The position numbers and the translations under genes were made by a program. Below are positions 1 through 6,694 of a DNA stretch of 6,710 bases, in pieces. Positions within the stretch are counted from its first letter, which is position 1, and the number at the start of each line of letters is the position of its first letter. The notes beneath the pieces are model-generated. The model saw only the letters and a list, made by a program, of their open reading frames with translations. It had not been told where the DNA came from and searched no databases. This DNA is from JACCUZ01 sp038246575 (GTDB lineage: Bacteria; Actinomycetota; Actinomycetes; JACCUZ01), in NCBI GenBank assembly GCA_038246575.1, contig JBBRVU010000210.1, positions 1-6,710 on the forward strand, given 5' to 3'.

Positions 1-112
1 GGAGACCGACGCTGGCAGCCAGGGACTCCTCCCGGGCTCCCGCCCTGCTGCCCCGGGCGGCGGTCCCTCGAAGGGTGACCCCCAGCAACCGGGCCATTTC
101 GCTGCGGAATGG

Positions 113-2704
113 GTGCGCGTGCCTCACACTGAGGGGATGCGACCAGGCCCCGTCGTGGTGCGCGATCGCGATCCACGGCCGCGATGGCGCGGCCTGGCCA
201 CGCCCGATCACCTGATCTGGCTGCTCAGCGCCGGCCTCGCGTCCTCCGCGGCCCTGCTCTGGTGGCAGGACGTGCCCCTCCCTGAGCTGGGCCAGCTGTG
301 GTGGCCCCTGCTCGCCGTGCTCTTCGGGCTCAGCGAGCGGTTCGCGGTGCACCTCCCGTTCGGCCGGGACAACCACAGCCTGACCTTCGGCCAGGCTCCC
401 CTGGTCCTGGGCCTGTTCTTCCTCAGCAACGACGACCTGCTGCTTGCGGCTCTCACCGGATCCGCCGTGGTGTGGGTGCTGGTCTACCGCCACCCGCCGA
501 TCAAGCTGGCATTCAACCTGGCCTCGCTCGCCGCCCAGGTGACCCTGGCAACCGCGGTGTTCTCGATCGCGCTGGACGTGCTGGCGGCGGACGCCGCCGA
601 GCTGTCCCCGAGGTCGTGGCTCGCGGCACTGCTGGCCACCCTGGCCGGGGATCTGCTGTCCAACGGCGCCCTGTTCGTCATCATCAGTCTCCGACAGGGC
701 GGCAGGCGGCTGACCGAGCTCGGCCGCACGCTCACGGCGGCCGCCGTCGGCACGGTGGTCGTCACCGACCTTGCACTCGTCACCGGGTTGGTGCTGCAGA
801 CCCAGCCCGCGGCCGTTGCCCTGCTCACAGTGGTCGGCGTGCTCTCCTTTCTGCTCTATCGCGGCTACCACGTCCAACGGCTGCGCTTCGGTCGTCTCGA
901 ACAGCTCTACGGCTTCACCCGCTCGGTGGACCAGGCCCTGCAGGACGGTTCGGTCACCGGCGCCGTGGCAGCCCAGGCGCGTGATCTTCTGCGGGCCCAG
1001 CACGCCGAGGTGCTGGCCGTCGGTTCCGCGGGCGACGCCGGTGGTCGCGAGTGGTACGCGCCGGCAACCACCGGCGACATGGTCTGCCTGACTCGTGGTG
1101 GCACCAGCCCGGCCCACGAGGCGCTGCGCCTGGCCGGACATCAGGACGGGCTCGCGGCCCCGCTGCGTGAGGGCGGTGGCATCGTCGGCGTCCTCGTGGT
1201 GGCCGACCGGCTCGACGACGTCAGCACCTTCGACCCCGACGACGTGCGGCTGCTCGAAGCTCTGGCCGGGCACGCCAGCGTCGCCCTGGCCAACGCTGCC
1301 CTCGTCGAACGGGTGCGGGCTGCAGCTCGCGACACGGAGCACATGTCGCTGCACGATCCCCTGACCAGCCTGCCCAACCGGCTCAACTTCCAGCAGATGC
1401 TGGAGCGTCGCCTTGCTGCGACCGGATCGGCGGCTGTCGTCCTGATGGACATCGACCGGTTCAAGGACGTCAACGACACCCTGGGGCACGGTGTGGGCGA
1501 CCAGCTGCTGCAAGAGGTGGGCTGGCGACTGCGCGGCCTCGAGGGCGAGGAGACGGTCGTCGCACGTCTCGGCGGCGACGAGTTCGCGGTGCTGCTCGCC
1601 AGCGACGATGTCCACGTCGAGGGCGTCGTGGCCCGCATCACCCGGGACATCGCCCGGTCGGTCACCATCGGCGACGTCAACCTCGACGTCACCGCCAGCA
1701 TCGGCATCGCGACGTCACCGAGCGACGGGTTCTCGGCCGCCTTGCTGCTCCGCCGTGCCGAGGTCGCCATGTACGACGCGAAGGGCGGGCTCTCCGGGGT
1801 AGCCCGCTACTCCGCGGAGCGCGACCCGTACAGCAGCCGACGCCTGTCGCTGATCGGAGACCTGGCACGAGCCCTCGAGGACGGCACCCTGCAGCTGCAC
1901 TACCAGCCGCAGGCCGAGCCCGAGAGCGGACGCATCACCGGCGTCGAGGCCCTGCTGCGCTGGAATCACCCCGTCTGGGGCCCCGTGCCGCCGGACGAGT
2001 TCGTCGCCCTTGCCGAGAACACCGGCATGATCAAGGCCCTGACCAGGTTCGTCGTCGAGACCGCGATCCGCCAGTGCGTGGAGTGGCGCGACGCGGGCAC
2101 TCCGGTGCTGATGGCCGTCAACATCTCGGCTCGGAACCTGCTCGAGCCCGACCTCGCCGACTCGATCGCGCGGCTGCTCGTTCAGGCCGGTCTCCCGGCG
2201 GGGTTGCTGAAGTTGGAGGTCACCGAGAGCGCCATCTTCGCCGAGCCCGAGCGGGCCGTGCTGTCGATGCAACGCCTCGTCGACCTGGGACTCACGATCA
2301 GCATCGACGACTTCGGCACGGGCTACTCGTCACTGACCAGGCTGCGCAGCCTTCCGGTGCACGAGGTCAAGGTGGACCGCACGTTCGTCCGTGACCTTGC
2401 CGATCGCGCAGACGACCTGGCCATCGTCCGCGCCGTGGTGAGCCTGGGGCACGACCTCGGGCTCCGCGTGGTCGCCGAGGGCGTCGAGGACGAGCGGAGC
2501 TGGCGCATCGTCCAGGACCTGGGCTGCGACCTGGTCCAGGGCTACTTCCTCGCCCGGCCGATGCCCGCCGAGGCGATGTCGATCTGGCTGCAGGACCGCA
2601 TGTCCGGCTTCGCGACCCGGCTGCGCGCGGAGAGTGACAAGCCTCCGGTGGTGCCCGCCGACGACGAGCCGACCCTTCCCGAACGGCGCCGACACCTTCG
2701 CTAG
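113..2704 (+). CDS. Membrane-anchored GGDEF-EAL cyclic-di-GMP synthase/phosphodiesterase with GAF-like region
   Basis: This 863-residue protein is predicted to make and/or degrade the second messenger c-di-GMP at the membrane. Residues ~33-250 hold about eight hydrophobic stretches, a probable membrane sensor I cannot name; ~262-400 look like a GAF domain ending in a helix that leads into the GGDEF domain. The GGDEF domain (~411-567) has DPLTSLPNR, metal-binding MDIDRFKDVND (D446) and an intact RLGGDEF (GGDEF at 487-491). The inhibitory I-site RxxD is missing: the expected positions are G478 and T481. The EAL domain (~577-825) keeps all the catalytic residues I can check: E612 of EALLR, N670, E702 in EVTES, D732-D733 in DDFGTGYSS, K753, E789 and Q809. 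Both activities are therefore plausible, with the phosphodiesterase fully equipped. GTG at 113 was chosen as the first start in a frame open to the window edge; GTG 119 and ATG 137 (GAGGGG directly abutting) are alternatives. nadE follows after 10 bases, suggesting co-transcription. Confidence 0.95.
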   Translation: MRVPHTEGMRPGPVVVRDRDPRPRWRGLATPDHLIWLLSAGLASSAALLWWQDVPLPELGQLWWPLLAVLFGLSERFAVHLPFGRDNHSLTFGQAPLVLGLFFLSNDDLLLAALTGSAVVWVLVYRHPPIKLAFNLASLAAQVTLATAVFSIALDVLAADAAELSPRSWLAALLATLAGDLLSNGALFVIISLRQGGRRLTELGRTLTAAAVGTVVVTDLALVTGLVLQTQPAAVALLTVVGVLSFLLYRGYHVQRLRFGRLEQLYGFTRSVDQALQDGSVTGAVAAQARDLLRAQHAEVLAVGSAGDAGGREWYAPATTGDMVCLTRGGTSPAHEALRLAGHQDGLAAPLREGGGIVGVLVVADRLDDVSTFDPDDVRLLEALAGHASVALANAALVERVRAAARDTEHMSLHDPLTSLPNRLNFQQMLERRLAATGSAAVVLMDIDRFKDVNDTLGHGVGDQLLQEVGWRLRGLEGEETVVARLGGDEFAVLLASDDVHVEGVVARITRDIARSVTIGDVNLDVTASIGIATSPSDGFSAALLLRRAEVAMYDAKGGLSGVARYSAERDPYSSRRLSLIGDLARALEDGTLQLHYQPQAEPESGRITGVEALLRWNHPVWGPVPPDEFVALAENTGMIKALTRFVVETAIRQCVEWRDAGTPVLMAVNISARNLLEPDLADSIARLLVQAGLPAGLLKLEVTESAIFAEPERAVLSMQRLVDLGLTISIDDFGTGYSSLTRLRSLPVHEVKVDRTFVRDLADRADDLAIVRAVVSLGHDLGLRVVAEGVEDERSWRIVQDLGCDLVQGYFLARPMPAEAMSIWLQDRMSGFATRLRAESDKPPVVPADDEPTLPERRRHLR

Positions 2705-2714
2705 GCTGGCGCGC

Positions 2715-4496
2715 GTGGCACAGCTACGCGTCGCCCTGGCCCAGATCAACCCCACCGTCGGCGACCTCCGGGGCAACGCCGACCTCGTCCTGGCCGGCGC
2801 GAAGGCCGCAGCGGAGCGGGGCGCTCATCTCGTCGCGTTTCCCGAGATGGCGCTGACCGGCTACCCGATCGAGGACCTGGCGCTGCGCCGGTCCTTCGTC
2901 GAAGCCTCCCGCGCCACAGTTGCCGACGTCGCGCACCGGCTGCAGGACGCCGGGCAGGGTGACCTGCTGGTCATCGTCGGATTCCTCGACGGAGCAGATG
3001 AGCCGCAGGAACCGACTCTGGGGATCCCCCGGGGTGCGCCACAGAACGCGGCCGCGCTGCTGCACGGTGGAAGGGTGCTGGCCCGCTACGCCAAGCACCA
3101 CCTGCCCAACTACGGCGTGTTCGACGAGTACCGCTACTTCGTCCCCGGCTCGTCGCTGACCATCGCCCGCCTGCACGGAGTCGATGTCGCAGTGGCGATC
3201 TGCGAGGACATCTGGCGGGAAGGCGGGCCGGTTGCGGTGACTCGTGCGGCCGGTGCCGGCCTCCTCGTCGTCATCAACGGCTCCCCCTACGAGCGGGACA
3301 AGGACGACACCCGCCTCGAGCTGGTGCAGCGGCGGGCGGGCGCGGCGGGCTGCGCGCTGGCCTACGTCAACATGACCGGTGGCCAGGACGACCTTGTCTT
3401 CGACGGGGACTCACTCGTGGTCTCCGCCGATGGCGAGCTCCTTGCCCGGGCGCCGCAGTTCGCGGACGACCTGCTCGTCGTCGACCTTGACCTGCCCACC
3501 GCCATCGCCGACACACGGGACGAGGAGAGCAGCATCGAGGCGCCGGACGGCTCGGACACCACGATCTGCCGGTACGTCGTCTCCGAGCGGGCGCTTCCGG
3601 CGTACGAGCCCATCGAGGCCGACATCGGGCCGAGGCTCAGTGACGAGGCCGAGGTCTACGCCGCCATCGTGTCTGGTCTTCGGGACTACGTCCGAAAGAA
3701 CGGGTTCACCAGCGTCACGTTCGGGCTCTCGGGCGGCATCGACTCGGCGCTCACCGCAGCGGTTGCCTGCGACGCCGTCGGGGCGTCGAACGTGCACGGC
3801 GTGTCGATGCCCAGCCGGTACTCGTCGGAGCACTCGCGCTCGGACGCGGCTGACCTGGCCGAGCGCACCGGTCTCGTGTACACAACGGTCGCCATCGCCC
3901 CGATGGTCGACGCCTTTCTCGCAAGCATCTGCCTGACCGGCCTGGCGGAGGAGAACCTGCAGGCAAGAGTGCGGGGAACGACGCTCATGGGGTTGTCGAA
4001 CCAGCACGGCCACCTGGTGTTGGCCACCGGGAACAAGAGTGAGCTCTCAGTGGGCTACTCGACCTTGTACGGCGACTCCGTCGGCGGCTACGCGCCACTG
4101 AAGGACGTCCCGAAGACGCTGGTGTGGGATCTCGCGCGGTGGCGCAACGCCGACGCACTCGAGCGGGGCGAGAGGCCGCCCATCCCGCAGTCCTCGATCG
4201 ACAAGGAACCCTCCGCCGAGCTTCGGGAGGGCCAGCTGGACACCGACTCCCTGCCGTCGTACGAGCTGCTCGACGACATCCTCGACGACTACGTCGAGAT
4301 GGACCGCGGCCTCACCGAGCTGGTGGGCGCGGGCTTCGACCGCGCAGTGGTCGAGCGCGTGGTGCAGCTCACCGATGCCGCCGAGTACAAGCGCCGGCAG
4401 TACCCACCGGGTCCGAAGATCTCCCTGAAGGCGTTCGGCCGCGACCGAAGGCTTCCGATCACCAATCGGTGGAAGGAGCCAGGGGCGCCGGCATGA
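2715..4496 (+). CDS. nadE: Glutamine-dependent NAD+ synthetase
   Basis: The enzyme converts nicotinic acid adenine dinucleotide to NAD+ using ATP and ammonia released from glutamine, the last step of NAD+ synthesis, in the cytosol. The 593-residue protein has two domains. An N-terminal nitrilase-type glutaminase (~1-270) carries the Glu-Lys-Cys triad: E44 in FPEMALTGYP, K127 in YAKHHLPNYG, C163 in ICEDIW. A C-terminal synthetase (~305-593) carries the ATP PP-loop SGGIDS at 339-344, then NLQARVRGTTLMGLSNQ, TGNKSELSVGYSTLYGD and the terminal EYKRRQYPPGPKIS signature. All key residues are present, so it should be active. The length fits the shorter two-domain family rather than the roughly 680-residue mycobacterial form. 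The frame is open upstream to 2634, but homology begins at LRVALAQINPTVGD, so GTG 2715 is preferred; only a weak AGG at 2703-2705 precedes it. It lies 10 bases after the GGDEF-EAL gene and overlaps panB, indicating an operon. Confidence 0.97.
   Translation: MAQLRVALAQINPTVGDLRGNADLVLAGAKAAAERGAHLVAFPEMALTGYPIEDLALRRSFVEASRATVADVAHRLQDAGQGDLLVIVGFLDGADEPQEPTLGIPRGAPQNAAALLHGGRVLARYAKHHLPNYGVFDEYRYFVPGSSLTIARLHGVDVAVAICEDIWREGGPVAVTRAAGAGLLVVINGSPYERDKDDTRLELVQRRAGAAGCALAYVNMTGGQDDLVFDGDSLVVSADGELLARAPQFADDLLVVDLDLPTAIADTRDEESSIEAPDGSDTTICRYVVSERALPAYEPIEADIGPRLSDEAEVYAAIVSGLRDYVRKNGFTSVTFGLSGGIDSALTAAVACDAVGASNVHGVSMPSRYSSEHSRSDAADLAERTGLVYTTVAIAPMVDAFLASICLTGLAEENLQARVRGTTLMGLSNQHGHLVLATGNKSELSVGYSTLYGDSVGGYAPLKDVPKTLVWDLARWRNADALERGERPPIPQSSIDKEPSAELREGQLDTDSLPSYELLDDILDDYVEMDRGLTELVGAGFDRAVVERVVQLTDAAEYKRRQYPPGPKISLKAFGRDRRLPITNRWKEPGAPA
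4481..4485 (+). promoter_or_regulatory. Ribosome binding site of panB
   Basis: An AGGGG motif lies inside the last codons of nadE, 7 bases before the ATG at 4493. Together with the 4-base ATGA stop/start overlap it fixes the panB start and suggests translational coupling of panB to nadE. A second purine-rich stretch, GGAAGGAG at 4471-4478, is probably too distant (14 bases). Confidence 0.6.
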
Positions 4497-5344
4497 CGGA
4501 CGTCGCCGCACCCTACGGCTCGGGTCCCTCCTCCGGGCAGCCTCCCGCGAAGAGGGTGCGCATCCATCACCTACGGGCGATGAAGGAACGGGGCGAACGC
4601 TTCGCGATGCTCACGTCCTACGACCAGTACAGCGCCGAGATCTTCGACGAGGCCGGTGTCCCGGTGCTGCTGGTTGGCGACTCGGCCGCCAACAACGTGC
4701 TCGGCTACGACACGACCTTGCCGGTGACGGTCGATGAGCTGCTCCCGCTGGTCCGGGCCGTCAGCCGGTCGGCGTCCCGGTCACTCGTGGTGGCGGATCT
4801 GCCATTCGGCTCCTACCAGTCCTCCCCCGGCCAGGCCCTCGAGACGTCGGTGCGCTTCGTCAAGGAGGGTGGCGCCCAGGCGGTCAAGCTCGAGGGCGGC
4901 ACCCCTGTCCTCGACCAGATCACCGCGGTCGTCAACGCCGGGGTTCCGGTCATGGCGCACCTCGGCTTCACTCCGCAGAGCGAGCACGGACTGGGTGGTT
5001 ACCGGGTCCAGGGGCGAGGTGAAGCCGGCGACGAGCTCGTGGCGGAGGCCCTTGCCGTCCAGGAGGCCGGGGCGTTCGCCCTCGTGCTGGAGATGGTGCC
5101 CGCGGACTTGGCTCGGCGGGTCACCGACATGCTGATCATCCCGACCATCGGCATCGGTGCCGGTGTCGGATGCGACGGTCAGGTGCTCGTCTGGCAGGAC
5201 ATGGCTGGTCTGCGTCGCGGACCGCTGCCCAAGTTCGTCAAGACCTACGCCGACCTGCGCACTGCCCTGAGCGCGGCCGCCAAGGCCTTCGCCGAGGATG
5301 TGGCCGCCGGCACCTACCCGGACGACGAGCACTCGTACGAGTAG
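4493..5344 (+). CDS. panB: 3-methyl-2-oxobutanoate (ketopantoate) hydroxymethyltransferase
   Basis: PanB transfers a hydroxymethyl group from 5,10-methylenetetrahydrofolate to 2-oxoisovalerate, giving ketopantoate, the first committed step toward pantothenate and coenzyme A. The family is a TIM-barrel, normally a cytosolic oligomer. The 283-residue sequence shows the family motifs in order: MLTSYD (39-44), VGDSAANNVLGY with D63, ADLPFGSY with D102, VKLEGG with K132 and E134, HLGFTPQS (156-163), LVLEMVP with E200, and TIGIGAG (218-224). By comparison with the E. coli enzyme, D63, D102 and E134 are the metal/substrate ligands, K132 is active-site and E200 the catalytic acid/base; spacing between them is conserved. 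The first ~20 residues form a Gly/Pro/Ser-rich extension with no recognised function. The frame is open upstream to 4124, but that part is nadE in another frame; ATG 4493 has a good ribosome site and overlaps the nadE stop. No other pantothenate gene is in the window. Confidence 0.97.
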   Translation: MTDVAAPYGSGPSSGQPPAKRVRIHHLRAMKERGERFAMLTSYDQYSAEIFDEAGVPVLLVGDSAANNVLGYDTTLPVTVDELLPLVRAVSRSASRSLVVADLPFGSYQSSPGQALETSVRFVKEGGAQAVKLEGGTPVLDQITAVVNAGVPVMAHLGFTPQSEHGLGGYRVQGRGEAGDELVAEALAVQEAGAFALVLEMVPADLARRVTDMLIIPTIGIGAGVGCDGQVLVWQDMAGLRRGPLPKFVKTYADLRTALSAAAKAFAEDVAAGTYPDDEHSYE

Positions 5345-5392
5345 CCACGTCCGCGGCGTGCCGCGCCACAAGGGTGTCGCGCGGGCGGCAGC

Positions 5393-6028
5393 ATGGGGGC
5401 CGTGGACAGCGAACAAGTTCTGTTGCTGCGGGAGTCACTGGTGCGGTCCGGCTGGGTCGAGCGGACTCGGGACTTCGCTCGCTCCCTGCGTCGCGTCCCC
5501 GAGCCGGGTCGCCTGTTGCTGGTGGGCACGCCGGAGGAGGAGCCGTGGCACCTCGCCGCGCATCTCGACGACGAGGCTCGGTTCACCGGACAGCAGCAAC
5601 TATCTCCGACCCTGGTCAGATGGGCCCCGCCGCCTGGAGCGCCGCCGCATCTGGCGGTGACGATGGCGCGACTCGAAGCGGCCGGACGCGGTGAGACGGT
5701 GTTCGTCGTCGCCCCTGATGCATCACCGGAACAGCTGTTGGAACGTCTCGCCGATGCGCGCCGGATCGGCGCGACTGTGCTGTCCATCGACGGTGGCGAC
5801 GAGGAGCTCGGTGCTCTTGCGCACGACAGACTCGTCGTTCCGAAGGCAGCAGACCAACAGCTCGTCGTTGCGTCGACGTCGTTCACAAACGACGTGACGA
5901 ACCTCGATGTCGACACGATGTCCCATCTCGTGAGTGTCGCGGCTGGTGAAGATATGCGACCTGCTTCGGTGCGCGATCGCATCGCGAAGCTGCTCGAAAG
6001 GATGAGTGGTCCCGCACCGAAGTCATGA
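5393..6028 (+). CDS. Uncharacterised 211-residue protein, possibly a degenerate SIS-like fold
   Basis: I do not recognise this protein with certainty. Coding is supported by a GC-rich third position in its first two thirds, the compact position 48 bases after panB, and a plausible alternating strand/helix pattern. A strand with LLLVGT (41-46) leads into a helix; a second strand ETVFVVAP (101-108) is followed by a helix (~111-125), a strand GATVLSIDG (126-134) and a further strand ending in VVP (~150). That order resembles SIS domains, which bind phosphosugars, but the usual Ser/Thr-rich phosphate loop is replaced by APDASPE, so sugar binding cannot be assumed. No signal peptide or membrane segment is visible. 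The C-terminal ~50 residues use a less GC-biased codon set than the neighbours. ATG 5393 is chosen; GTG 5402 is an alternative, and neither has a strong ribosome site. It may be the last gene of the nadE-panB unit. Gene reality is fairly secure, function is not. Confidence 0.75.
   Translation: MGAVDSEQVLLLRESLVRSGWVERTRDFARSLRRVPEPGRLLLVGTPEEEPWHLAAHLDDEARFTGQQQLSPTLVRWAPPPGAPPHLAVTMARLEAAGRGETVFVVAPDASPEQLLERLADARRIGATVLSIDGGDEELGALAHDRLVVPKAADQQLVVASTSFTNDVTNLDVDTMSHLVSVAAGEDMRPASVRDRIAKLLERMSGPAPKS
5876..5895 (+). repeat. 8-bp perfect inverted repeat inside the SIS-like gene
   Basis: ACGTCGTT (5876-5883) and AACGACGT (5888-5895) are exact inverted copies around a 4-base loop CACA. Related GTCGTT copies occur upstream at about 5833 and 5863 within repeated LVV codons, so alternative pairing is possible. 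There is no T-run after it, so it is not a standard terminator. It may simply reflect codon choice. Confidence 0.5.
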
Positions 6029-6221
6029 CGGCACGACAAGGGGCTGAACGCTTCGCAACCGTGAGACATGTTGCTCCGCAATGTATTCCGGTGATCACAA
6101 ATCTGTGTCTTGCATAGAAGTCCAACGCGATAGCTGTTACATCGATGCGCATCTCACGTGTCAAAGAGACAAGGACTTCGTCATCTCGCGTCTCGACTCC
6201 CTGTGAGCCTTCAAAAACTGG

Positions 6222-6231
6222 TTTCGCGAAA
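6222..6231. other. 10-bp palindrome TTTCGCGAAA upstream of the histone-like gene
   Basis: The perfect palindrome TTTCGCGAAA lies about 90 bases before the histone-like gene within the AT-richer leader. Short perfect palindromes of this kind can be operators for dimeric regulators, but I know no specific regulator for this sequence, and there is only one copy in the window. Confidence 0.25.
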
Positions 6232-6303
6232 TGCTGGTAACACACGTCTGGTAGTGCGATCTTTTCAGGGAACACGTCGACCACAAGGCGACGTACAAAC
6301 GAT

Positions 6304-6308
6304 GGAGG
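6304..6308 (+). promoter_or_regulatory. Ribosome binding site favouring the GTG 6314 start
   Basis: GGAGG at 6304-6308 is the strongest Shine-Dalgarno match near this gene and sits 5 bases before GTG 6314. It overlaps the competing ATG at 6302, which has only a distant AAGG. A further purine-rich AGAGGA at 6331-6336 lies 7 bases before GTG 6344, so a shorter form is also possible. Confidence 0.5.
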
Positions 6309-6313
6309 CGCGT

Positions 6314-6694
6314 GTGCCGGCCACACAAGAAGAGGACGTTCCGGTGGTGACCTACGCCGCGAGCAGCTCTACCCGCAAGACGACATCGGCAAGGACTGCC
6401 AAGAAGTCCGCGAAGAAGGCAGCCAAGAAGACGGCGGCCAAGCGGACGGCCAAGAAGGCCACTGCCAAGAAGGCAGCCAAGAAGACGGCGGCCAAGCGGA
6501 CGACGAAGAAGGCCACTGCCAAGAAGGCAGCCAAGAAGGGTGCTGCTACCCGGGCCCGCAAGACCGCAACGCGCAAGGCAGCAGCCAAGAAGGGCGCCGC
6601 CAAGCGCGCGACCAAGAAGACTGCCGCCAAGAGGGCAGCCAAGAAGGGCGCCGCCAAGCGCACCACCAAGAAGGCGACGGCGCGCAAGCGCTGA
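6314..6694 (+). CDS. Lysine/alanine-rich histone H1-like DNA-binding protein
   Basis: The 126-residue product is predicted to bind DNA non-specifically and help organise the nucleoid. After a short acidic/neutral start (MPATQEEDVPVVTYAASSS) almost the whole protein consists of Lys, Ala, Thr and Arg in AKK, AAKR and TKKA blocks, the composition of eukaryotic histone H1 tails and of the C-terminal tails of actinobacterial HU proteins. No HU core domain precedes it, so it is a stand-alone tail-like protein, probably disordered until bound to DNA or RNA. The repeats have an 18-residue period. The start is uncertain: GTG 6314 has the best ribosome site, ATG 6302 would add 4 residues, and GTG 6344 would remove 10. 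The frame is open back to 6158, but codon usage there is non-coding in style. It is separated from the upstream genes by 285 bases and probably has its own promoter. Family assignment rests on composition, so a ribosomal or RNA-binding role cannot be excluded. Confidence 0.85.
   Translation: MPATQEEDVPVVTYAASSSTRKTTSARTAKKSAKKAAKKTAAKRTAKKATAKKAAKKTAAKRTTKKATAKKAAKKGAATRARKTATRKAAAKKGAAKRATKKTAAKRAAKKGAAKRTTKKATARKR
6413..6538 (+). repeat. 54-base tandem repeat (two copies plus an 18-base partial third)
   Basis: Copies at 6413-6466 and 6467-6520 differ at only two of 54 positions (GCC versus ACG near 6449 and 6503), and a third copy matches for 18 bases from 6521. Each unit encodes 18 residues: KKAAKKTAAKRTAKKATA, then the same with TT for TA. 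The near-identity at DNA level points to recent duplication or slippage rather than codon bias alone. Confidence 0.85.
6581..6661 (+). repeat. Second 54-base-spaced direct repeat in the histone-like gene
   Basis: A 27-base segment at 6581-6607 recurs exactly at 6635-6661, coding AAKKGAAKR both times. The copy spacing is again 54 bases, the same period as the first repeat block, although the sequence between the copies has diverged. This supports an ancestral 18-residue unit throughout the gene. Confidence 0.75.

Larger units (their letters stand above)
6029..6313 (+). promoter_or_regulatory. AT-richer gene-free region, probable promoter/leader of the histone-like gene
   Basis: This 285-base stretch contains no gene I can support on either strand and is visibly poorer in G/C than the rest of the window. 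The downstream frame remains open back to GTG 6158, but codons between 6158 and 6301 include AGA, CGA, GTA, AAA, CTT and GGA, which the real genes here avoid, so I treat it as untranslated. Small palindromes occur: GTGATCAC (6091-6098), CACGTG (6155-6160) and TTTCGCGAAA (6222-6231). CACGTC appears twice near 6243-6248 and 6273-6278. I could not place a convincing -35/-10 pair, so the promoter itself is inferred from position and composition only. No terminator hairpin with a T-run is visible after the upstream gene. Confidence 0.45.

Noticed and set aside
40..60. CCGCCC/GGGCGG inverted repeat as a terminator of an upstream gene
   Set aside because: Only a 6-bp stem with a 9-base loop and no T-run; expected by chance in DNA of this composition.
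1141..1770. Long minus-strand open frame inside the GGDEF-EAL gene
   Set aside because: Such shadow frames are common in high-GC DNA; the + strand carries well-defined GAF/GGDEF motifs here.
2634..2714. Possible 27-residue N-terminal extension of nadE from ATG 2634
   Set aside because: It overlaps the end of the GGDEF-EAL gene and has no family similarity; the conserved NadE sequence begins right after GTG 2715.
4124..4492. Possible long N-terminal extension of panB
   Set aside because: This part is nadE read in another frame; PanB homology begins only after ATG 4493, which has a ribosome site and the usual overlap arrangement.
5352..5365. CGCGGC/GCCGCG hairpin after panB as a terminator
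   Set aside because: The loop is only 2 bases (4 if the stem is shortened), there is no T-run, and the next gene follows closely.
5411..5420. GAACAAGTTC as an SOS (LexA) box
   Set aside because: The arms match, but the spacer is 2 bases instead of the 4 of the actinobacterial box, and it lies inside the coding sequence.
5883..6326. Minus-strand open frame of 147 codons across the gene-free region
   Set aside because: It overlaps the end of the SIS-like gene and the start of the histone-like gene, shows no recognisable motif, and its codon usage is unlike the real genes.
6413..6538. Tandem repeats as a CRISPR array
   Set aside because: The units are contiguous, in frame and coding, with no unique spacers.
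6352..6687. Minus-strand Leu/Ala/Val-rich open frame that looks like a membrane protein
   Set aside because: It is the antisense of Lys/Ala codons in the repeats; CTT-type codons arise automatically from AAG.
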